Shown here one piece after another: positions 7,224 through 15,708 of a stretch of 50,700 nt of DNA. The DNA comes from Alcanivorax sp. (lineage in GTDB: Bacteria > Pseudomonadota > Gammaproteobacteria > Pseudomonadales > Alcanivoracaceae). The stretch covers positions 1 through 50,700 of the forward strand of contig PNLU01000010.1 of assembly GCA_013823245.1 (NCBI GenBank). The letters run 5' to 3'. Made by a program: the position numbers and the translations under genes. Under the pieces are notes generated by a model, which saw only the letters and a program-made list of their open reading frames with translations, ran no database searches and was not told the DNA's origin. Within the stretch, counting starts at the first letter, position 1. Each line of letters starts with the position of its first letter.

Positions 7224-9584
7224 ATGCGCACCCTGCATATCAAGCTGCGCCGGAACCTGTGGACGCTGCGCGAGCAGGGGCTGGCGATTGCGCTGGTGAT
7301 TGCGGCCGGGGTGGCGACCTTCGTCATGTCGCTGTCGACCCTGGATTCCCTGCGCCTGACCCAGCAGAGCGTCTATACCAGCCAGCATTTCGCGCACCTC
7401 TTTGCTGATTTGAAACGGGCCCCGGAAGCCACGGCGGAGCGCCTGGCGAGCATTCCCGGCGTGGCGCAGGTGGCGACCCGGGTGCAGGCACCGGTGACCG
7501 TGCAGGTCGCGGATTTCCCGGACCCGGTCACCGGGTTGATGATCTCGGTGCCGGATGGCCAGCAACCGGCGCTGAACCGTCTTTTTCTGCGCGCGGGTCA
7601 ATGGCCGGACCCGGGGCGCGACGATCAGGTGCTGCTCGCGGAAGCCTTCGCCCAGGCCCATGGGCTGTCGGTGGGCGATCGGCTGTCGGTGGTGATCAAC
7701 GGCCGTTACCAGCGTTTGCGTATCAGCGGCATCGCCCTGTCGCCGGAATACATCTACCAGATCCGTCCCGGCGAACTGTTTCCGGATTTCGAGCGCTTTG
7801 CCGTCATGTGGATGAACCGCAGCGCTCTGGGCGCGGCTTTTGGTATGGAGGGCGCCTTCAACAGCGTGACACTCAGCCTGGCACCGGGGCAGGGCGCGGC
7901 CAGCGTGATTGAACAGGTGGATGCGCTGCTGGCGCCCTGGGGCGGGCTCGGCGCCTACGATCGCGAGGATCAGATCTCGCACCGCTATCTGGAAGATGAA
8001 TTCCAGCAGCTGTCGGCGATGGCGCGGTTTATTCCGCTGGTGCTGATCGGCGTGGCGGCCTTCCTGCTCAACGTGGTGGCGGCGCGGCTGATCCGCACCC
8101 AGCGCGAGCAGATCGCAGTGCTCAAGGCCTTCGGTTACGACCGCCGCACGGTGGCGCTGCATTATCTGATGCTGGTCATGGTGGTGGTGCTGATCGGCAG
8201 CGTGGTGGGGGTATTGCTCGGTGTCTGGATGGCCTCCGGTCTGGCCAGTTTGTACCAGGACTTTTTCCGTTTCCCGTGGCTTGAGTTCCGCCTGCGGCCG
8301 CAAGTTGCCGTGGCGGCCGTGCTGATAGCCGGGGGGGCCACCTTGCTGGGCACCTTCACGGCGGTGCGCGCGGCCCTGTTGCTGCCGCCCGCAGAAGCCA
8401 TGCGCCCGGCGCCGCCAGCGCGTTACCGGCGCACGGTGATCGAGCGTCTGGGCCTGCAGCGGCTGTCGCAACCCAGCCGCATGATCCTGCGCAATCTGGA
8501 GCGGCAGCCGGTCAAGGCCGGGCTGTCCATGCTCGGCATCGCTTTCGCGGTCTCGATCCTGATGTTGACTGGCTTTTCCCGGGGCGCCATCAATCACATG
8601 GTGGATGTGCAGTATCGGCTGGCACAAAAGCAGGATGTCACCGTCACCTTCAACGAGCCGGTGTCCTGGCGCGCGGTGCACGAGTTGCGCAGCCTGCCGG
8701 GCGTGCAGCACGCCGAGGCTTTCCGCGTGGTGCCGGGCATCCTGCGCAATGGGCATCGCAGCTATCGCGGCGCGGTGCAGGGCTATCTGCCGGACAGCGA
8801 ACTGTTTCATGTGCTGGATCGTGACCTCCAGCCGCTGGCGCTGCCCCGGGAAGGCGCGGTGATCACCGACCACCTGGCGCGGTTGCTGGATATCGCCCCC
8901 GGGGACACCTTGTATGTGTCGGTGCAGGAGGGGCATCGCCCCACGCTGGCCATTCCGGTAGCGGCGCTGGTGACGGAATACATCGGGGTCGGCGTCTATA
9001 TGCAATTGCCCGCACTGGAGCGTTTGCTGCGCGAGGGCGGTTCGGTGAGCGGCGCTTTTCTGGCGGTAGACCCGTTGTATCTGCCGGCCTTGCAACAGGC
9101 CCTGGAGGCCCGTCCGGCGGTGGCGGCGGTCAGCCTGCGGGACACGCTGATTCGCACCTTTCGCGAGTTGATGGAAGACAACATTCTGCTGTTTACGTTG
9201 TTCAGCCTGTTTCTGGCCGGGACCATTGCCTTTGCCGTGGTGTACAACAACGCGCGTATCGCTTTCGCCGAGCGCAATCGCGAGCTGGCCAGCCTGCGGG
9301 TGCTGGGTTTCACCCGTGCGGAAATTACCTTCATCCTGCTGGGCGAACTGGTGCTGCTGACCTTGCTTGCCCTGCCATTGGGCTTTGCGCTGGGTGCCGG
9401 TCTGTGCGCCCTCATGACCCTGGCCCTGCAAACCGATCTGTACCGCATTCCGCTGGTGCTGACCCCGGCCACCTATGCCTGGGCGGCAGCGGTGGTGCTG
9501 GGGGCAACCCTGTTATCGTCACTGATGATCGGCCGGTTGTTGCGCCGGCTGGATATGGTGACCGCATTGAAAGGCATGGAGTGA
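7224..9584 (+). CDS. ABC transporter permease with two FtsX-like domains
   Basis: Inner-membrane partner of the preceding ATPase, 786 residues. It has an N-terminal membrane anchor (about 17-37), a periplasmic portion, then a first FtsX-type three-helix domain at about 265-400. A second anchor follows near 430-450, then another periplasmic portion, and a second FtsX domain at about 655-780. The single chain thus carries two permease units, as in LolCE-like fused and DevC-related exporters. Both periplasmic parts resemble the MacB-type region. It overlaps nothing and is 4 bp from the ATPase and 4 bp from the adaptor. The substrate could be a lipid, lipoprotein, peptide or drug and cannot be told from the sequence. 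Confidence 0.9.
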   Translation: MRTLHIKLRRNLWTLREQGLAIALVIAAGVATFVMSLSTLDSLRLTQQSVYTSQHFAHLFADLKRAPEATAERLASIPGVAQVATRVQAPVTVQVADFPDPVTGLMISVPDGQQPALNRLFLRAGQWPDPGRDDQVLLAEAFAQAHGLSVGDRLSVVINGRYQRLRISGIALSPEYIYQIRPGELFPDFERFAVMWMNRSALGAAFGMEGAFNSVTLSLAPGQGAASVIEQVDALLAPWGGLGAYDREDQISHRYLEDEFQQLSAMARFIPLVLIGVAAFLLNVVAARLIRTQREQIAVLKAFGYDRRTVALHYLMLVMVVVLIGSVVGVLLGVWMASGLASLYQDFFRFPWLEFRLRPQVAVAAVLIAGGATLLGTFTAVRAALLLPPAEAMRPAPPARYRRTVIERLGLQRLSQPSRMILRNLERQPVKAGLSMLGIAFAVSILMLTGFSRGAINHMVDVQYRLAQKQDVTVTFNEPVSWRAVHELRSLPGVQHAEAFRVVPGILRNGHRSYRGAVQGYLPDSELFHVLDRDLQPLALPREGAVITDHLARLLDIAPGDTLYVSVQEGHRPTLAIPVAALVTEYIGVGVYMQLPALERLLREGGSVSGAFLAVDPLYLPALQQALEARPAVAAVSLRDTLIRTFRELMEDNILLFTLFSLFLAGTIAFAVVYNNARIAFAERNRELASLRVLGFTRAEITFILLGELVLLTLLALPLGFALGAGLCALMTLALQTDLYRIPLVLTPATYAWAAAVVLGATLLSSLMIGRLLRRLDMVTALKGME

Positions 9585-9588
9585 CACC

Positions 9589-10791
9589 ATGAAGAAGCTC
9601 GCCAACAAGCCCACCCGCCGTCTGTTGTGGCTTGCCGCACTGGGGCTGGTGATCGTGGCCGGTCTGGTTCTCGGTTTCCGTGAACCGCCGGCCCTGGTGG
9701 ACACCGCCGAGGCCCAGCGGGGCAGTTTCCGGGTACTGGTCGAAGAAGAAGGCCGCACGCGGCTGGCGGATCGTTACGACGTCTCGGCGCCGGTCAGCGG
9801 CCATCTCAGTCGTGTCCGGCTGGAGCCGGGCGATCACGTCGAGCGTGGCGACCCGCTGTTTATTGTGCACCCGCTTTACGCGGCGCCACTGGATGCCCGC
9901 AGCCGTGCCCAGGCTGAAGCCAGCCTGGGGCGGGCCGAAGCGATGCTGGCCGCAACCCGCAGCTATGTGGAAGCGGAAGAAGCCCGTGCCGAACTGGCGC
10001 GCAAAGAGCTGGAGCGAGTGCGTCCGCTGGCGCAGGCCGGGCATCTGTCGGCGGATCTGCTGGATCGCGCTGAAACCGAAGCCCGCCGCGCCGATGCCGC
10101 GTTGCGCTCCACCCGTTTCGCTGTGGATGTAGCGCGGCACGAGCGCGATAACGCCCGCGCCACCCTGGCGGTCACCGGCGGCACGGACGATGTCGCCCCC
10201 CTGACCGTCAATGCGCCGCTGGATGCCACGGTGCTGCGACGGCCCCGGCAGAGCGAAGGCGCCGTGCAGGCGGGCGAGCCCGTGCTGGTCCTCGGGGATC
10301 TCAACAGCCTGGAGGTGGAGGTCGATGTGCTGTCCCGCGATGCGGTGCGCATCCGCCCCGGCATGCCGGTGCTGCTGAGCCGCTGGGGCGGTGACGATGA
10401 TCTGGTCGGCACCGTGCGCCGGGTCGAGCCAGCGGGGTTCACCCGGGTGTCTGCCCTGGGCGTGGAAGAACAGCGCGTCTGGGTGCTGGTGGACATCGAT
10501 CTGGAGCCCGCCCTTGCTGCGGGCCTGGGTGATGGCTACCGGGTGGAAGCCGCCTTTGTGCTGCGCGACAGTGACGACATATTGCAGATTCCCGTCAGCG
10601 CGGTGTTCCGGGATGACCAGGGCTGGGCAACCTATGTGGTGGAGCAGGGCCGCGCCAGTCTGCGACGTCTGGAGATCGGCGAGCGCAGTGGCTTGCGTGC
10701 TGAAGTCCTCGACGGTCTGACGGCGGGCGAACAGGTCATCCTGCACCCGGGCCAGGATATCCGTAGCGGTCGTCGTATCCGGCTGCGCTGA
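9589..10791 (+). CDS. HlyD/MacA-type periplasmic adaptor subunit
   Basis: Membrane-fusion protein of 400 residues that would link the FtsX-type permease to an outer-membrane partner. Residues about 11-30 form a single N-terminal membrane anchor. A lipoyl-like half motif follows (VSAPVSGHLSRVRLEPGDHV, about 65-84). Next comes an Ala/Glu/Arg-rich alpha-helical hairpin (about 100-190), the second lipoyl half (LTVNAPLDATV, about 205) and a beta-barrel region ending in LTAGEQVILHPG. GGAG at 9577-9580 supports the ATG. No TolC-like gene is adjacent, so the system would use an outer-membrane channel encoded elsewhere. Adaptor plus a double-FtsX permease is a recurring operon type often annotated as an antimicrobial or lipid exporter; the substrate here is unknown. 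Confidence 0.9.
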   Translation: MKKLANKPTRRLLWLAALGLVIVAGLVLGFREPPALVDTAEAQRGSFRVLVEEEGRTRLADRYDVSAPVSGHLSRVRLEPGDHVERGDPLFIVHPLYAAPLDARSRAQAEASLGRAEAMLAATRSYVEAEEARAELARKELERVRPLAQAGHLSADLLDRAETEARRADAALRSTRFAVDVARHERDNARATLAVTGGTDDVAPLTVNAPLDATVLRRPRQSEGAVQAGEPVLVLGDLNSLEVEVDVLSRDAVRIRPGMPVLLSRWGGDDDLVGTVRRVEPAGFTRVSALGVEEQRVWVLVDIDLEPALAAGLGDGYRVEAAFVLRDSDDILQIPVSAVFRDDQGWATYVVEQGRASLRRLEIGERSGLRAEVLDGLTAGEQVILHPGQDIRSGRRIRLR

Positions 10792-10867
10792 GTCCCTGGC
10801 CGCCTTGCCCCCGGGCATGTGAAACCGCCATCATGCCCGTACACTGAATATTTCTGAGCGCCGTATC

Positions 10868-12208
10868 ATGCAGACACTTCACGATTTTCTGGACCGCCTG
10901 ACCCACCGTGATCCCCACGAAAAGGAATTCCACCAGGCGGTGGGCTCCGTGTTCACCAGCCTGTGGCCCTATATCGAAAAGCACGACGTTTACGTCAAGC
11001 AGGCGCTGCTGGAACGCATGACCGAGCCCGAGCGGGCCATCATGTTCCGCGTGCCCTGGACCGATGACAAAGGCCAGGTCCATGTGAACCGGGGTTACCG
11101 CGTGCAGATGAACAGCGCCATCGGCCCCTACAAGGGCGGCCTGCGCTTTCATCCGAGTGTCAATCTGGGGGTGCTCAAGTTTCTCGCCTTCGAGCAGACC
11201 TTCAAGAACGCACTGACCACCCTGCCCATGGGCGGCGGCAAGGGCGGCGCCGATTTCAATCCGCGTGGTCGCAGCGATGACGAAGTGATGCGCTTCTGCC
11301 AGTCGTTCATGAACGAGCTCTACCGCCACATCGGGCCCGACCTTGATGTGCCCGCTGGCGATATCGGTGTCGGCGCCCGCGAAGTCGGCTACCTGTTTGG
11401 CCAGTACAAGCGGCTGAAGAACGAGTTTACCGGGGTCTTCACCGGCAAGGGCTATAGCTGGGGCGGTAGCCTGCTGCGCCCGGAAGCCACCGGTTACGGT
11501 CTGGTCTACTTCCTGGAAGAAATGCTGCGCGCCCGCGAGTGCAGCACGGAAGGCCAGCGTATCGCTATTTCCGGCTCCGGCAACGTGGCCCAGTTCGCCG
11601 CGAAGATCCTGATTGTTCAGGGGGCCAAAGTGGTCACCCTGTCCGACTCCGGCGGTACGGTGCATAACCCGGACGGCTTCACCTGCGAGCAGTGGGACTA
11701 CCTCAGCGACCTGAAGAACAACCGCCGTGGCCGGATCAGCGAACTGGCTGAGGAATACAAGCTCGACTACGCCGAGGGCAAGACGCCCTGGCATTTTCCG
11801 TGCGATATCGCCTTGCCCTGCGCCACCCAGAATGAACTGGACGAAAAAGCCGCCCATACCCTGATCAGTAACGGCTGCTTCGCCGTGGCCGAGGGCTCAA
11901 ACATGGGTTGCACCCCTCAGGCCATCAAAACCTTCCGCGACGCGAAGATCCTCTACGCGCCCAGCAAGGCCGCCAATGCGGGCGGTGTCTCCGTGTCGGG
12001 CCTGGAGATGAGCCAGAACGCCCTGCGCATCCACTGGAGCGAAGGCGAAGTGGACGACAAGCTGCACAACATCATGCATGCGATCCACACCAGCTGCTGC
12101 CAGCACGGCCGCGATGGCGACAGTGGCCATATCGACTATGTGCGCGGCGCGAATGTCGCCGGCTTCCTGAAGGTTGCCGACGCCATGCTGGCGCAGGGCG
12201 TGGTGTAG
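10868..12208 (+). CDS. gdhA: NADP-specific glutamate dehydrogenase
   Basis: Catalyses reductive amination of 2-oxoglutarate with ammonium and NADPH to give glutamate. At 446 residues it is practically the length of hexameric E. coli GdhA (447). Visible landmarks are YKGGLRFHPSV (substrate lysine, about residue 92), LPMGGGKGGADF with the catalytic-region lysine (about 126), DVPAGDIGVGAREVGY (about 160) and the Rossmann motif ISGSGNVAQFAA (about 235-246). Ser-Asp-Ser-Gly after the second strand (TLSDSGG) is consistent with NADP preference. The ribosome site is weak (GAG in TTTCTGAGCGCC). Downstream is a long inverted repeat rather than a conventional terminator. Confidence 0.96.
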   Translation: MQTLHDFLDRLTHRDPHEKEFHQAVGSVFTSLWPYIEKHDVYVKQALLERMTEPERAIMFRVPWTDDKGQVHVNRGYRVQMNSAIGPYKGGLRFHPSVNLGVLKFLAFEQTFKNALTTLPMGGGKGGADFNPRGRSDDEVMRFCQSFMNELYRHIGPDLDVPAGDIGVGAREVGYLFGQYKRLKNEFTGVFTGKGYSWGGSLLRPEATGYGLVYFLEEMLRARECSTEGQRIAISGSGNVAQFAAKILIVQGAKVVTLSDSGGTVHNPDGFTCEQWDYLSDLKNNRRGRISELAEEYKLDYAEGKTPWHFPCDIALPCATQNELDEKAAHTLISNGCFAVAEGSNMGCTPQAIKTFRDAKILYAPSKAANAGGVSVSGLEMSQNALRIHWSEGEVDDKLHNIMHAIHTSCCQHGRDGDSGHIDYVRGANVAGFLKVADAMLAQGVV

Positions 12209-12236
12209 GCTGATAGAGGCGCTCGCCACCTAACGA

Positions 12237-12353
12237 GGCAGGCCGGGGGCGGGTACGCCTGTTCGGGACTGTGTGAGGCAGGATGCCGAACGCAAGCCCC
12301 CATGGACGGGTTCACGGCGGGTCCCGAACAGGCGTACCCGCCCCCGGCCTGCC
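12237..12353. repeat. 117-bp element with 33-bp perfect terminal inverted repeats
   Basis: Positions 12237-12269 are the exact reverse complement of 12321-12353, 33 of 33 bases, enclosing a 51-bp centre. The arms are extremely GC-rich and begin with GGCAGGCCGGGGGCGGG. The centre contains CCCCCATGGACGGG, a wording I associate with short intergenic REP/MITE-like repeats in marine gammaproteobacteria (recollection, not checked). It lies between gdhA and htpG. As RNA it would fold into a very stable hairpin from either strand and could stop transcription or protect the gdhA 3' end, though no T-run follows. No transposase is nearby. Confidence 0.85.
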
Positions 12354-12396
12354 GTGCTACGGAGCACCTGTAGACGATGCCCGCCCAAGCGGCTGC

Positions 12397-12424
12397 CTTG
12401 AAATTTTTCCCCGAATCCCCACGT
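12397..12424 (+). promoter_or_regulatory. Sigma-32 (RpoH) type heat-shock promoter of htpG
   Basis: CTTGAAA (12397-12403) is followed after 13 bp by CCCCACGT (12417-12424). The sigma-32 consensus is CTTGAAA, 11-16 bp, CCCCATNT, so the match is perfect in the -35 and one base off in the -10. It lies 58 bp upstream of the htpG start, which fits a short 5' leader. htpG is a classical RpoH regulon member, so site and gene support each other. Confidence 0.85.
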
Positions 12425-12482
12425 CTGCCCTCATAACATGCCGTTTTCCCGAGGCTACAACATTCGTTTGAGGAAGCAGACC

Positions 12483-14399
12483 ATGTCCCAGGCCGCCCAG
12501 ACCGAAAAGCGCGAATTCCAGACCGAAGTCAAACAGCTCCTGCACCTGATGGTGCACTCACTCTACAGCAACAAGGAAATCTTCCTGCGCGAACTGATTT
12601 CCAACGCCTCGGACGCCGCCGACAAGCTGGCGTTTCTGGCGCTGCAGGACGACACGCTGTATGAGGGTGACGGCGACCTGCGCATCACCATCGAAGCCGA
12701 CAAGGCGCAGGGCACCCTGACCCTGCGTGATAACGGCATCGGCATGAATCGCGACGACGTGATCGCCAACCTCGGCACCATTGCCCGCTCCGGCACCGCC
12801 GAATTCCTGCGCCAGATGAGCGGCGACCAGAAAAAGGATTCGCGCCTGATCGGCCAGTTTGGTGTCGGTTTCTACAGCGCCTTTATCGTGGCCGAGCGCG
12901 TGGAAGTGCGCACCCGCAAGGCGGGTGAACCCGCCAGCGCCGGCGTGTACTGGGCCAGTGAAGGCACGGGCGAATTCGACCTGGGTGAAATCGAGCTGCC
13001 CCGGCGTGGCACCGAAATCGTGCTGCATCTGCGTGAGGACGAGAAAGAATTTCTGGATGCCTGGCGTCTCAAGTCCCTGGTGCGCAAATACTCGGATCAT
13101 ATTTCCGTGCCGGTGATGATGGCCGCTGACCGCACGGACGACGACGCAGCGGATGACGACCAGAAGGACGCGGCACCGGTACTGGAGCAGGTCAACAGCG
13201 CCACCGCTCTGTGGACCCGCAACAAAAGTGAGATCAGCGACGAGGAATATCAGGATTTCTATCGCCATGTGTCCCACGATTACGGCGAGGCGCTGAGCTG
13301 GAGCCATAACCGGGTCGAGGGCAAACTGGATTACACCTCGCTGCTTTACCTGCCGGCCCGGCCACCGTTCGACCTGTACCAGCGTGAAGCGCCGCGGGGC
13401 CTGAAGCTGTATGTGCAGCGTGTATTTATCATGGACGACGCCGAGCAGTTCCTGCCCCTGTATCTTCGTTTCATCAAGGGCGTGATCGACAGCAATGACC
13501 TGTCGCTGAACGTCTCGCGGGAAATCCTGCAGAACGACCGCACCGTGGCGTCACTGAAGCAGGCGCTGGCGAAGCGTGCACTGGACATGCTGACGAAGCT
13601 GGCGGACAAGGAGCCGGAAAAATACCAGCAGGCCTGGGAAGCGTTTGGCAGTGTGCTGAAGGAAGGCCCGGCAGAGGATATGGCCAACCGCGAAAAGATC
13701 GCGGCGCTGCTGCGTTTTGCCAGCACCCATACCGGCGAGGCGACCCAGAATGTCAGCCTCAGGGATTATATCGGGCGCATGAAGGACGGCCAGAAGGCGA
13801 TCTATTACGTGGTGGCCGATGGCCATCAGAATGCCGCCGGCAGTCCGCACCTGGAGATCTTCCGCAAGAAGGGGATCGAAGTACTGCTGTTGTCTGACCG
13901 CATCGATGAATGGCTGATGAGCCACCTGAGCGAGTTCGACGGCAAGCCGCTGCAAGACGTGGCCCGGGGCCAGCTTGATCTGGGCGACCTGGAAGATGCG
14001 GAAGAGAAACAGAAACAGGAAGAGGCGGACAAGACCTACGCCGACCTGACCGCGCAGATTGCGAAAATTCTGGAAGACGACGTGGCCAGCGTGCGCACGA
14101 CACACCGGCTGACGGATTCACCGGCCTGTCTGGTAGTAGCCGAGCATGATATGGGCGCCCAGATGCGGCGCCTGCTGGAAGCGGCCGGGCAGGCCGTGCC
14201 GGACAGCAAGCCGACGCTGGAGATCAATCCGGAGCATCCGCTGGTGCAGCGCCTGCATCAGCAGGGCGACGGGCCGCACACGCGCGATCTGGTGTCTGTG
14301 ATTTACGAACAGGCGCGTCTGGCAGGCGGTGAAAATCTCAAGGACGCTGCGGGCTACGTGCGCCGCATCAACGCCTTGCTGCTGGAATTACAGGCCTGA
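12483..14399 (+). CDS. htpG: Molecular chaperone HtpG (bacterial Hsp90)
   Basis: ATP-dependent Hsp90 homodimer that helps refold or remodel client proteins with DnaK. It has 638 residues, near the usual 620-640. The N-terminal GHKL ATPase shows [18 protein letters not shown] (about 34-51), [11 protein letters not shown] (about 84) and [14 protein letters not shown] (about 125-138). The middle domain contains [21 protein letters not shown] and the catalytic-loop region [11 protein letters not shown]. An Asp-rich stretch of about 15 residues ([12 protein letters not shown]) lies between the N and middle domains, where eukaryotic Hsp90 has its charged linker. The start follows GAGGAAG. Expression is predicted from the heat-shock promoter upstream. 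Confidence 0.97.
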   Translation: MSQAAQTEKREFQTEVKQLLHLMVHSLYSNKEIFLRELISNASDAADKLAFLALQDDTLYEGDGDLRITIEADKAQGTLTLRDNGIGMNRDDVIANLGTIARSGTAEFLRQMSGDQKKDSRLIGQFGVGFYSAFIVAERVEVRTRKAGEPASAGVYWASEGTGEFDLGEIELPRRGTEIVLHLREDEKEFLDAWRLKSLVRKYSDHISVPVMMAADRTDDDAADDDQKDAAPVLEQVNSATALWTRNKSEISDEEYQDFYRHVSHDYGEALSWSHNRVEGKLDYTSLLYLPARPPFDLYQREAPRGLKLYVQRVFIMDDAEQFLPLYLRFIKGVIDSNDLSLNVSREILQNDRTVASLKQALAKRALDMLTKLADKEPEKYQQAWEAFGSVLKEGPAEDMANREKIAALLRFASTHTGEATQNVSLRDYIGRMKDGQKAIYYVVADGHQNAAGSPHLEIFRKKGIEVLLLSDRIDEWLMSHLSEFDGKPLQDVARGQLDLGDLEDAEEKQKQEEADKTYADLTAQIAKILEDDVASVRTTHRLTDSPACLVVAEHDMGAQMRRLLEAAGQAVPDSKPTLEINPEHPLVQRLHQQGDGPHTRDLVSVIYEQARLAGGENLKDAAGYVRRINALLLELQA

Positions 14400-14426
14400 C
14401 GCTTCACTCAGGGCTTTCTTTATCGC

Positions 14427-15068
14427 TCAGGGCTGTAGCCGCTGGATTTCCCAGTCGTCTTCAGCCGATGTGCGGCGGTATTCGAAGCGGTCATGAAGGC
14501 GGTTCGGACGGCCCTGCCAGAACTCGATGCGTTCCGGGATCAGACGAAAACCGCCCCAGAAGGGGGGCAGTGGCAGGGCGCTCTCGCCGAAGCGCTGGCT
14601 GACTTCGGCGAGCCGGGCCTCCAGGGCGGCGCGACTGGCGATGCCTTGGCTCTGCTGCGATGCCCAGGCGCTCAACTGGCTGCCGCGCGGGCGGCTGGCG
14701 AAATAAGCCGCCGAGTCCGCCTCGCTCACCTTGCTGACCTGCCCCTCGATAATCACCTGCCGATTCAAGGGCAACCATGGGAACAGCATGCTGGCGCGGG
14801 GATTGGCCAGCAGAGCCTGGCCCTTGCGGCTTTCATAATTGGTGTAGAACACGAAGCCGCCGTCACTGACGTCCTTGAGCAGCACCGTGCGTTGTTGCGG
14901 TTGACCCCGCTCGTCAACGCTGGCCAGTGTCAGGGCGTTCGCATCCGCAACATTAACGGCCTCGGCTTCGGCGAACCAGCGCTCGAACTGCACTAACGGA
15001 TTCGGGTCCAGATCGGCCCGGCGCAGGCCCTGGCTTTCATATTCGCGGCGCATATCGCTGAGTTTCAT
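14427..15068 (-). CDS. pdxH: Pyridoxine/pyridoxamine 5'-phosphate oxidase
   Basis: FMN-dependent oxidase that makes pyridoxal 5'-phosphate from PNP or PMP. The protein has 213 residues (E. coli 218). Typical features are RREYESQGLRRADLDPNPLVQFERWF at the N-terminus (written here as the family opening), VLLKDVSDGGFVFYTNYESRKG in the FMN region, and RPRGSQLSAWASQQS. The C-terminal FWQGRPNRLHDRFEY holds the Arg and His that contact substrate. The ATG at 15068 has AGGAACAG upstream and begins MKLSDMRREY, the conserved family start, so longer versions reaching 15170 are rejected. It converges on htpG with only 27 bp between stops and no clear terminator hairpin. Confidence 0.95.
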   Translation of the reverse strand: MKLSDMRREYESQGLRRADLDPNPLVQFERWFAEAEAVNVADANALTLASVDERGQPQQRTVLLKDVSDGGFVFYTNYESRKGQALLANPRASMLFPWLPLNRQVIIEGQVSKVSEADSAAYFASRPRGSQLSAWASQQSQGIASRAALEARLAEVSQRFGESALPLPPFWGGFRLIPERIEFWQGRPNRLHDRFEYRRTSAEDDWEIQRLQP

Positions 15069-15200
15069 GGTCTGTTCCTGGTCCGGCGGCAGATCTGCGA
15101 AGATACCTTGGGGCATCATACGCGAAAGCGCTCCGCCCGTGCTGATACAGGTCAGTATGGGCGATGGCACGTAGCGCCACAGTGAAAGGGAGAGCAGGCG

Positions 15201-15692
15201 ATGCAGACAGAGACAATGAACATGACACAGGGCAAGGCATGGCGCGGGCTGATACTGGCTGCGCTCATGCCTTGGTGGCTGGCGGCCTGCGGTGACGCGC
15301 CGGAACCGGATACGGCGGCCGCGCCGGAAGGTGCTGAACCGCTAAGCCGACCCTGGGAGGAAGCCAGGGCGCGTGGTGTGGGTTTCCGCGCGGTGGGTAA
15401 TGAGCCAGGTTGGCATCTGGAGATATACCCCGACAGTCACCTGCACCTGGTGCTGGACTACGGCAGTCACACGATCGAGGTGCCCGCACCGGCAACGGAA
15501 ACCGAGCGCCTGGGCGATGTGACCGTGACGGTGCGCAGCACCGAAGCGGAAGGTGAGCCGCTCTATATCGAGGTGCGCGAAACCCTGTGCCAGGACACCA
15601 TGGCCGACCAGCAATTCGACTACCAGGTGCTGGTGCGCCTGGGCGAGCGTGAGCTGGAAGGCTGCGGGCACTCGCTGGACGGCAGCACCTGA
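15201..15692 (+). CDS. COG3650-like envelope lipoprotein
   Basis: Predicted lipoprotein of 163 residues. A hydrophobic signal (about 15-29) ends in the lipobox LAAC, making Cys30 the lipidated residue, with Gly-Asp at +2/+3. The mature protein starts with a Pro/Ala/Glu-rich linker. The folded domain contains FRAVGNEPGW (about 58-67) and ends with a conserved-looking LCQDTM...GCGHSL, two cysteines that may form a disulphide. The NEPGW opening and GCG ending match the uncharacterised COG3650 family, which is often fused to META/HslJ-like or MliC-like domains. Function unknown. The second Met (15216) is also a possible start; GGGAG near 15187 favours 15201. Confidence 0.75.
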   Translation: MQTETMNMTQGKAWRGLILAALMPWWLAACGDAPEPDTAAAPEGAEPLSRPWEEARARGVGFRAVGNEPGWHLEIYPDSHLHLVLDYGSHTIEVPAPATETERLGDVTVTVRSTEAEGEPLYIEVRETLCQDTMADQQFDYQVLVRLGERELEGCGHSLDGST

Positions 15693-15708
15693 GCGATCTC
15701 GACGCGAC

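Noticed and set aside
7194-9431. 745-codon minus-strand open frame opposite the FtsX-type permease
   Set aside because: Low-complexity His/Gln/Arg composition with no start context. The plus-strand gene has clear domains and operon spacing.
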